NCBI GenBank assembly: GCA_036852015.1
Contig: JAANDG010000316.1
Location: forward strand, 62,001-126,000
Length of the DNA: 64,000 bases
Origin: Pelodera strongyloides
Taxonomy: Eukaryota; Nematoda; Chromadorea; Rhabditida; Rhabditidae
Direction: 5' to 3'
A program made the position numbers and the translations under genes. Positions 26,605 to 36,900 of this stretch are shown piece by piece. The notes under the pieces were generated by a model. That model did no database searches, was not told the origin of the DNA, and worked only from the letters and a program-made list of their open reading frames with translations. The stretch's first letter is position 1. Each line of letters starts with the position of its first letter.

Positions 26605-27240
26605 TAGATAAAATGGGTAGAATTGAAGAACACTACCCCCTGGATTGAAGAACATTACCCCTTTTTGAAAAATATTACCCCATGCAAAATAATACCCCCA
26701 TTTTGCAAAATACTACCCCCCCTATACCTTTCCGGGGGGGTAGTCAATTAACAATTACCCCTTTCCAGTGGGGTAGTCATATTCAATTGGTGGGGTAGTC
26801 ATATTCAATGCTGGGGTAGTCATATTCAATCGTGGGGTAGCCATATTCAATTGGTGGGGGTAGTATTTTGTGATTTTTCTCACGGGGTAGTGAAAGCCAA
26901 TGGGTGGGGGTAATATTTTGTAAGAAGGGGGTAGTATTTTCACATGTAGGGGGTAGCGTAATTCAAGATTACCTAGGGTTTGAAGATCGCTACCCCGCCA
27001 TTGAAGAACACTACCCCTCTATAGAAGAACACTACCCCACCATTGAAGAACACTACCCCTTTCTTACAATTTACTACCCCCTTGATTGGGGTGATAAAAT
27101 GTTAAAAGGGGTAGTGTTCTTCAATGGTGGGGTAGTACTTTGCATGTTATAAAATGCTACAACCATGGGTAGTATATTTCAAATTTGGGTATTATTCTTC
27201 AGTGGGGTAGTATTCTTCAATTTTACCGATAAAATGCTAC
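26605..27240. mobile_element. CTACCCC/GGGGTAGT tract element, copy 2
   Basis: Same plan as 84-936: ACTACCCC blocks, then a central GGGGTAGTCATATTCAAT series (26760-26870), then both orientations, ending with AGTATTCTTCAATTTTACCG. The left end GGTAGAATTGAAGAACACTA is its inverted counterpart. Confidence 0.65.
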
Positions 27241-28039
27241 AAGATAGCTTTGCTTTAACTCTATGTAATTGAGATTTGCCAATAGTTGTTTGAGTCCTCT
27301 GAAGAAAAAATACTCTATGATGGTGACAAAAGAAACAGAATATTAATAAATGTCAATCAGATACTTGTTACTCAATTACTAACGATAAGAGTTTCGCATG
27401 CGCGTGGGCTAAATTGACTCTAGAAGCAACTGCAATAACACATGAAATGAAGAGATACTTTCTATTGAGCGGGTTCGACCTTGTTTATTTTCATTGTCGA
27501 AAAAAAATTAAGAAATATTCCCACCAGGCCTATACTTGATAGTCGCCCCGAACGTTCTGAGAGGAAAAGCATTATAATTATAATCACTTGGGTGCTACAG
27601 AAGCCGGAGTCGAACCCGCGAAGCAGTAGGAAGTAGCAGTAGGCAGGACGCAGGACGCAGGACGACAGGACCGTAACCTTTCTCACGAATCCCATTGTGG
27701 CAGCAAAAATTATTGGCGGAACCCTCGAGAGTTCGAGAGGTAATCCATACGTAGAAATGCAGAAGAGTATAGACAGGTCTTCATGATCATGATCGATCTC
27801 ATCTTTCCGTTCATTGTATCTCTAAAAAAAAACAAATACATTTGTTTGCTTATTAGTAAGGACATAAAACCTTTCATTATCTTTTTATTATTGCGTTGAA
27901 CAATGTGTTAACTTATGTGTGTGCTAACAACTAAATGATTATTTATATGTATTACGTATAATGTACTACGCAGTGCTCCCAAGTTTCATATGGTATTGCT
28001 TTCTTTGGACTCCGTGCATATCAAACTGTGTTTTTATGT

Positions 28040-28114
28040 GAACAAAAAAGGGATGTAGAAGTCCACACAAAGGTCAATCGGAAACTGTGAAGCTCTAGCA
28101 CAGCAGAATCTTAT
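28040..28114 (+). repeat. 75-bp direct repeat, left copy (right copy 29158-29242)
   Basis: GAACAAAAAAGGGATGTAGA through TCGGAAACTGTGAAGCTCTA recurs at 29158-29242 with a few changes and a small insertion. The two copies flank the nested Helitrons. Origin unknown. Confidence 0.75.
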
Positions 28115-28218
28115 TTTCTTTAAGGGTGAAAGTTGTCTACATTCAATTCAGCTAGAATAAAGATGTAACTATTAGCTATTGTTGACTATTAGCTATATGA
28201 CTCTTGGCTATTAAGCTA

Positions 28219-29041
28219 CCAGCCGTTAGAAGAGCCCTACGGGCTCTTCTCCTACTGGAGGATTCGGCCTTCGGCCGATTGTTACCCTATTTAATAAAAA
28301 AGGAATATCTACAAAGGTAAAAAGACGTTCATTTACGTTTATGTGGAAACGTAAAATGTGGCTCGGGACTTCAAGGTTTTTGCAGGTCATGCAAATTTGC
28401 TATCGTTTCTCTTTTATCTCCTACCAGCCGTTCGAAAAGCCCTACGGGCTCTTCTCCGACTGAAGGAATCGGCCTTCGGCCGATTGTTACCCTATTTTAA
28501 AAAAAAAGGAATTACTTCAAGCGCAAAAAAAAAGATGTTCATTTACGTTTATGTGGAAACGTATAATATGGTTCTGGACTTCATGCATATTTGCAAATTT
28601 GCTATTGCAATTGCTCTTCTATCTCATATAAGATCCTGCTGCCATAAGCTAGCATAGCTCAACCGGTAGAGCGTTGGACTGTGAATCGAGAGGTTGTGCG
28701 CTGATGTGGGTTCGAATCTCGCCAGCCACAAAGATTTTGTATGCTCTTTCGATCGAAGAATTTTCTTTATGAAGGGATTTCGTTGTGCACATAAAAACAA
28801 ACCCGTGACAAACTCTTCTCCTTTATATAATAAGATAAGATCGTCGTCGATAAGCTAGCATAGTTCAACAGGTAGAGCGTTGGACTATGGATCGATAGTT
28901 TCTGTGCTGCTGTGGGTTCGAATCCCACCCGAGGCAATGGTTTTTGTACTTTCTATTATATCTGCGATCATATATTTATGAAAAGGCTTCGTCCCGTACG
29001 AACAAAACGACAAACAAACTCTTCTCCTTTATATAATAAGA
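28219..29041 (-). mobile_element. Non-autonomous Helitron, copy A, split by copy B
   Basis: Copy A comprises 28219-28423 and 28836-29041. On the minus strand it begins TCTTATTATATAAAGGAG preceded by A, and ends with two GC-rich hairpins and CTGG followed by T. The plus-strand hairpins are AGAGCCCTACGGGCTCT and TCGGCCTTCGGCCGA. A tRNA-like segment lies at 28854-28936 with T-arm GTGGGTTCGAATCCCAC. Continuity across copy B is shown by a related copy at about 40635, where TATCTCCTATAAGAT is uninterrupted. Confidence 0.8.
28424..28835 (-). mobile_element. Non-autonomous Helitron, copy B, nested in copy A
   Basis: 412 bp, minus-strand 5' TCTTATTATATAAAGGAG to 3' CTGG, inserted between A and T of copy A. 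It has both terminal hairpins. The tRNA-like segment is at 28648-28727: GCTAGCATAGCTCAACCGG as box A region, GGGTTCGAATCTC as box B. The anticodon stem does not pair, so it is probably not a functional tRNA. Confidence 0.85.
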
Positions 29042-29538
29042 TTATTGCAAGTGTACGATTAAAGTTATGAAGTGACTCGACTTGTTTGCCATGGTTTTCA
29101 TTTTCTGTTTGGTGTGGCTATCCTATAATTCCTAATAGTAATTTTCGGTTCAACTGTGAACAAAAAAGGGATATAGATGTCCACACAAAACAAAGGTCAA
29201 TCGGAAACTGTGAAGCTCTATCACAGCCACAGCAGAATCTTATGGACAGCGTGAGGAAATACTTCCTATGGTCATTGGCGACGTAGAGCTTCCATTTTTT
29301 TTTTACATAGTTACCATACCAATAGTAATGTGAATAATCGTCATTCATTTTTCGATTCATACTTGCACTTGGATGAAAGTGTATTGTAATTATTAAGTGA
29401 ACTTAGTGTAAAAATGAGGTGTATTGTAATTATTTAAGTGAACTTAGTGTAAAAATGAGGTAATGTTCCCATCAGCGAGATATGAACTAGTCAACGAGAA
29501 CAATGCGCAGGTCGAACATTCTAATCACTTGGATGAAA

Positions 29539-29553
29539 CCCCCCCCCCCCCCC

Positions 29554-29601
<48 letters not shown>

Positions 29602-29628
29602 ACCCCCCCCCCCCCCCCCCCCCCCCCA
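29539..29628. repeat. Poly-C tract of about 90 bp
   Basis: Almost pure C broken by a few A. The proline- or glycine-rich ORFs across it are artefacts. Its length in the assembly may be unreliable. Confidence 0.95.
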
Positions 29629-29699
29629 CTGCCCGGGATCAAAGTATCAAAGTTGCGACCACTACCAATTGAGCCACGCGTCACTGTTGGAAGTAAGTT

Positions 29700-30943
29700 A
29701 CTTTACTTTACACATGTGAGGAAACTGATATTGGAATGAATATATCGACAGATCTAATACACGTCTACAAAACAATCAATATGTGCATTTTTGTGGGACA
29801 TAACTAATGCTGTTTTAGAGTTCAAAAAATAAGGAGATTAGTTATATAGGAATAGGAAATAGGAAGTAAAAGTTAAACAGATTGAAGAGAAAGACTTCCC
29901 AGGCCGACTGTAAACGGGTTCTATGTCTATAACCGCCCGTAACACCCATAACTCTGTTCCGATACTATTATCCCCTCGAAGCACCAAATAGCTCAATGTA
30001 CCATATGGTTAACAATTCACCCACATTGCGAATCTAACAGCGATCTAAATTGTCCCACTAAACAAATTAAAACTTATCTTATGGTACAATTTACCCAATA
30101 GAAAATCGCAATTGGGATAGCTAATTATTCAAATGACCTAAACCCTTTGTGTTCCTATATCAGAAGTACTTTGTTAATTGTGCGCAACACTGAACAACTT
30201 TGGACGCTGATGAGAAGTTATGAGGTGACCCCCCCCTCTTCATTATACAGTAGAATGGGCTCACCTTCTGGCAAATGTTCATTTGGATTATTGACAAATT
30301 GCCTACAGCCCATTTATAGCTATGCTAAATCCTTATTAGGGAAAAGTTATCAAATATTGTGTAAAATTTACAGTAACATAAGACATTGAAATGAAAGTAC
30401 AATCAATTTACTGCTTCCAAAAATTTCACTACTGTATGTATTCCCTCAAAGGGATGTTTTATAGTAACAGGAAAGAAATTTCGGATGATATTCCTGTCAA
30501 TTTTAATAGTCAAACTAACGCGCGAACAGAACATGCAATGCAATCAGCTAACAAAACGAAACATTACTCATAAGGATACATACAATTTGGAACAAAAAGG
30601 TATCACTGTTGAGATTTCAAAGAACCATATTCATCTGATATTCCTCAATGGTGGACTACACATAATTTTCTAATCTTCCAGCCAAACGAGGTGAAAAAAA
30701 CACCGAGAAATAACGAAAAAGACCATTGACAAAAACATCAACTAAAAATAAGCTAAAGATATAAATCGGCACAAACCCCTATAAACACTGAAAGAGGTTG
30801 TATACAAGCGAGACCAATAGATCTAACACAACAGCGATCATAACTCGAGGACACAATGGAGTAAGTGTTTCCTAAGAAACGAGAGACAAACATAAGATTC
30901 ACTCAAACTGATGAATAACCACTCAAAGCTCAAAGTTCGGGGA
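29700..30943. other. Downstream of sti-1: no gene recognised
   Basis: A/T-rich DNA. The 3' untranslated region of sti-1 should occupy the right end on the minus strand. No other coding signal is convincing. Confidence 0.4.
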
Positions 30944-33900
30944 TTACATAGAGCGCATTTGAATAATGCCTGCATCTCGCAGTTTCATGATCTTCTGTGC
31001 AATCTCTGGGTTCTGAAGGTGTTCACGCACAGCTCCGGGATCCTGCAAAACAGGGATATTAAAGCGGTATTCTAACATAGCTTATAGCTTGAACACAGAG
31101 AAACTCATGAAACACACAATTACCACTTCAAAATTCACACAAAATTTACCCTTCAGAAACGAACGTACATGTGACTAATTGTCACAGTGCATCAACTAGC
31201 ACAGTATTTAGTTCACAAGCTGAACTGTACTACAGCTGATATTATATAGATTCATGCAGTTTTGTCAACAAGGATAATTACAATTCATTTGGACATACAA
31301 GTGAAAGCATAAATGCTCCTGACATAAATGCTTTACCTGGCTCATCTGCTCCAAAATCATCCGCATACCAGGGTCACGAAGAATTTCTTGCACTTCGGGG
31401 TCGTTGAGAGCACGTTCACGAGTCTTAAAAACAACTATTTCATAAAAGATACAAAAAAAATAAAGAGAGAGTAACGGGTTATATCAACCGAATCCGCAGA
31501 AACGTTTTTTTTTTCGTTTTTATTCGACTAACATTACATGCTGGAAGTTTTAAAGAAAAATACAGTCCCATATCCCAATATTAAGTTATAAAAAAATTCA
31601 GTGAAAGAAATCACCGGGATGAAGAGATACTCGGTTACAGTATGCACTACGAACAGCGGAGCGGGGCAAAACGGCTGATTATTTTCGAACTTATCGTGAT
31701 AACATCTCACATCATCTGGTAAATTGCCCATATCATCGGCAAATTGCCAATCTAAGTGTACGATTTCTTTCTTCTTACCGATAGATGATGGTATTTGCTT
31801 CCAAGAAACATGCCTTCTGAAGCAAAAGCTTTTAATTAGAAGGAATAAATCAATATTATGCTTTGAATTATATCAAATGTGTGTGTCCCGAGGGCATCTC
31901 GGGACTCAAAATAAGAAAATAAGGGTGCAACTATAGCTAGATACCCCGGGACACATACAATAAGAGCCAGATACCCTTGGGACACAAAGGCTACGGTCAA
32001 GAATATTGATAAAATTCTAAGCATTATATTGATTTATTCCTTCTAATTAAAAGTTTTGCTTTATAAGGCATGTTTATTGGAAGCAAATACCGTCATCTAT
32101 CGATAAGAAGAAAATCGTACACTTAGATCTCGTGAGCCTCCTCCTTTAACAACGAAAATGTAGGCAATGAATCAATCGTACGGTACGAGGTCTCATGAAG
32201 TTTGCAAGCAACCAGAAACCCAATTAACAAAGAGCAACCCAACAGTAGTACTTTTTGAATTGAATACACATTTAAGCAAAGCATAAAATAAGTAAGAAGC
32301 AAAAAGCACCTTATCTGCTCCCTCGTCGTTATTCACAATGCAGTTCTGAAGTCCTTGAATGGCCTCACTGAAAGTGTTTTATTTTATTTTGAGTAGCAAA
32401 GAAATCAGAATATCAACAACTACCACACTACACACTACCGAGAAACTCAGAAACCAGAGTAATTTTTGTGGAATACGACCATCTTTGTTGGGTTGATCCG
32501 CACTTTATACACCAAAAATTTGGCGTGGAAAGCGAAAAAGAGAGGGGTCGGATGAAACCCAAACTATAGGATACTAGATACTACGGTTACAATTTTCTAT
32601 ACAATTCTTATCAGACTCTCGCCAAACACTGTTTTTTTTTCGTGGTGCCCGTCCAAGTTGATTAACGAGGACGGGCACACAAATCTGTTCTTTCCATATT
32701 TCCATACATAAGGAGGGTAACTTTGAGTTATTTTTTTGTACGAGTGTCCATTTACTGTTATTTTGATATTTTCTTTTCCATTGGTTTAATTGTTCAAACA
32801 ATTAGTGGGCAAAAAAAACACAAGGTATAATACTGCTTTAAGATATTCTTTGAAGATACATATGTTACGCTTATTTTCTGTGGGATTTATTTCTTTTAGG
32901 TTTAGCGGTTGGTCGACATATATGCGACGCATTTTTCATTTTATCTTTGATTTACTCATTTACTACTTGAATTTTCACACTCTTGAATTATGCATCGTCT
33001 CTTAGGGCGTTGCACTCTTCCTAAGAGTCTAATAAACAAACATTTAAGAGGAACTAACGCGTTATTGCTGTCGATGGCCAGTGCATCCTCGTATGCCCTC
33101 TGTGCCTTGCCGAACTCCTTCATCGCGACCAGGGCGGCACCCTTGCGAATGTAGCCCTTGACTGAAACGAATAATTGCACTGAATTAGTGCAGTTTAGCG
33201 ATTTCGCCTCTATTTCTTCGTAGCAATCAAAATGAAGCTGTCTAGCTGTCACATGATGAGAAACAATGAACCAACTGAAAGTATTCGTTTTAGCCCATTA
33301 TTGATTTAAAGTTTACTCTGTTTAGTTAAGTTACTTAGGAACTGCGGCCCACACTCCACTTAGGAACTACGGATTTTGCTAGAAATAAATTGAGGCAAAA
33401 AAATCAACTGACAACTTATGAGTGACTCTGTGGACGTGGAAATGTGTCATCACCACGCTTAATATCAAATGTATGACTTACTGAACTTCGGGTTCTTCTT
33501 AATGCATGTTTCACAATCGTCGAGAGCACGTTGGAATTCCATAAGTTTCGTTAAACAAGCGGCTCTAGAACACTTGAATTGTGGAAACAATAATAAGCAG
33601 AAATTATTATATTGGCCAACAGGATGATGAAGAAAACATAGTGTTACACTCGTTATACCCAACAAATCGAAAAGGTTCTCACTAACGTCCCGGTCCCTGT
33701 AGATGCACTTATAAAAAAAAAACAGAATACTCACAGGGAAGTATGCCATGAAAGTATACAAAAACATCCCTTAGTACTAATACTGAAAAACTAGAAAAGC
33801 AAACCTGTTTGAGTAGAGAATGGCATTCTCAGGATCACGCTTGACAGCCTCATTGTAGTGCTTCATGGCAGTAGGGTAGTCACCTTTCTAAAAGATGAAC

Positions 33901-36900
33901 ATCATAAGAAAAAATCACATAATCACATTATGCTTATTTTGTACGACTACGACAGCACCAGAAAACCACTCCATGAAGTCAACAAACAAACCGAACCTTG
34001 AAATACTCATTTCCTTGCTGTTTTTCATTCTCCGCGATTTCGGGGTTCCAATAGGCACGGTTCTCCTCCTCCTTGATTTCATTCTCTAGTTGTTTGGCCT
34101 TCTTCACAAGTTCCTATAAATGAGAAACTATGAACAGAGCAGAGACTCATTCGCGCAAAGGCGTAAAGTGTATCTCAATCGTAAAAAGAGTTACTATCGT
34201 AACTGTAAAAAGGGGTGTTTTTGGTTCTTCAAAAAGTGAACAATTCAGTGTTGGAAAATATACAAAAAGAGATGAATTCAGCTGATCCTATGACTGGACA
34301 AAAAGAGAACAATTCATTCTTGTATTATCTTAATTTCAGACCTCAATAATTTAAAAAAGAACTCGCTTCGCTCGCTAGCTCCGATTCATTCCAAACAGAA
34401 CCAAAAAATTACAGATTGGTACAACTCGTACATGCTCAATAACCACATTATCAATTTCAAATATATACTATGTTCAAAATTCTAAAATAGCTACAACTCT
34501 CAATTTCGCTTTCCTCTTGGTAGTTCTCCTACTCCCCTAACAGAATTTGAAACATCCGCTGTAAAAAAATAGTAACCAGTTTTCATTAAAAAAATCAATC
34601 AATAACGTTTGAAAAACAGTAGTGTAGTGTAAACCAGCATTACCGTTTGGATCTCACTAGCTCATAGGTAACTTCTGTACAAACTATTCTTGTATAACCG
34701 GACAGATACATCGCATTTTTTTGGTTCCGCTTGGAATGAATCGGAGCTAGCGAGCGAAGCGAGTTCTTTTTTAAATTATTGAGGTCTGAAATTAAGATAC
34801 TACAAAAATGAATTGTTCTCTTTTTGTCCAGTCATAGGATAAGCTGAATTCATCTCTTTCATTTCTTTCAATTTCATCTCTTTCATTTCTTTCAATCTCA
34901 TAGTCATATTCGGAGCTTACGAGACCGATTGGTGCTGGGGGGGGCCTCGGTGGCCCATTGGAAACGTCCGCGCTTCGCAGTCAGCCGACCCGAGTTCGAA
35001 TCCAGCCACAACACTCACTCAATGCCACCGAGGCGGGGAAAATCGAGGCGAATCCCCCATTGCCTAGCCTGAAGACTTCGAGGGATTTGTCCTTTCGTCT
35101 CGTCGTCAAACACTCTGTATAACTCCACAAAACCTCATTGGAAAGATCACGGATCGACATTATCTGAAGAAAAATCTCCCCTCCACGCATTCCCCCCGCG
35201 GATTGAAGAAGCACGACGCTAGAAACCTTCCGCACTTGTTCCATGTACTTGATTGATGTTGTATCTGATTGATTGTATGTGTGAATAAAGTAGTGATATT
35301 TTTTATTGCAGAACGGGGTTGCAGAACGGGGGCAGTCAGCTTTTCGGCCCAAAGTAGGCGGAGCCTCACCAAACTTGGCCAGGACGGATAACAGGCTACA
35401 CCCAATCCATCTGTGATATCAGCTTATCATAATTATCGATTTATTGATTTTTATCAAAAAATTTCCCGGAGTCCGATTTGGGCCCAAATTTCACTGAGCC
35501 TTAACTCTGGATGGCCATTTCACTGAGCCTGCATCCAAAGGGGCCCATATAATATAAGGGCTGATAACTGCGCCTAATTTTTTATTTTTCAGTAAATAAG
35601 CATGCACGCGAGGATGCATTCTGTCTCTGAACCGTTATGCTAATATGAACTCTTTATTAAAATAAGCAGTGTGGAAGGTAAATTGAATGGAAACGAGAGA
35701 AACACCGGGCTGAGCGCATTCAAAAGGTTCAGCTTCTTACGCGATGTATAACCTAAACTCTAGTTGGGCGGCGCTAAGATTAAATTGTCAATTGAATAAC
35801 TCAATAATTAACCGAAGGGGTGAGCCTCACCTAAACAAACTTAGATTCACTGAGCCTGAACCTCACGTTTAGATGAAGGTTCAGTGAAGTTGGCCAATCA
35901 GATTGAATGCTCAGTGAAATTGAGCAGCCAGAACTCTAAGACAGTTCGACGAGAGTCCACCTTCCTATCAACTAACAAGTATTATTCAACTAAACTACTC
36001 AGAAAGTTTGGAGTTGATTGGTCAAATGGTTTTTTTGAAAAGTTATACAAAGAGTGAAAAAAAGACGCAGACCCCCGGAGAAGAACCAAAAAGGGTACCA
36101 GGAATCGAATGGTACCAGGAAGGATCGAAGGTTTCAAGAAAAGATTTGATTTCGGTGACGAAACACGAGAAAATATCCCTTGTACATTACTGGATTTTTG
36201 ATAGCTTCAGAAAGGCCAACGATGATTTCTTTCTAAGCGCGAGGAGAAATTCTGAGAGCTTTTGATTCTTCTTCTCCGACTAATGTTTCACTTTTACATA
36301 TTTCAAACAATACGACAACTTTTTCCATTGATTATAGAGTATTTAACTCCTGTTTCGGAAACGCAAAACTGCCCAGAATCTCGCTACAGTATGACAAAAA
36401 TCGTGCTGGGACTCAAGTTGTTTTTTGAAATTTTCTCTGGACTCTCCCGTATTTGCTTGTACACTCAACACCTCTGCTGGAAACTAGAAAGAGCTGATGA
36501 ATGATCTGTTTCGTTTCGCACTTCTGAAACAGCAGTTAAATACTCTATTAACATCAAAAGACCCGATAGGCTACATTAACTTTAAAGCGAAATACCAGCC
36601 GTTTTTTGAAACGCATCTCAAATATCCGCATTCTTATGCAGTTATGCTAAAAGGGGTCTATTTTTTATTCAAATTTATGCTCATTTGCATATGAAGCATA
36701 GGAAGGCAGGGAGTACACGATGCGTTTCAAAAACCGGCCGGTATTTCGCTTTAAAGGAAATGTCAAGCCGGTTTTTCATGTTGGGCTCAAAAGAAAGCTT
36801 ATGTTTTGAAGGTAAGGAAAGTGAAAATAAAAATAAACATAAACTTTCATATAAGAAGAAAAACAATTTCAAACCCCTCCAAAAAACTCCTTCAATATGG

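Noticed and set aside
28226..28290. Bacterial-type terminators or bacterial contamination
   Set aside because: The GC hairpins recur at the same place in each Helitron copy within introns of nematode genes.
28648..28727. Functional tRNA gene
   Set aside because: Box A and B are good, but the anticodon stem (TTGGA/TCGAG) does not pair and the variable region is too long; it is part of a repeated element.
29463..29739. Proline-rich and glycine-rich ORFs
   Set aside because: Both are translations of a poly-C tract on either strand.
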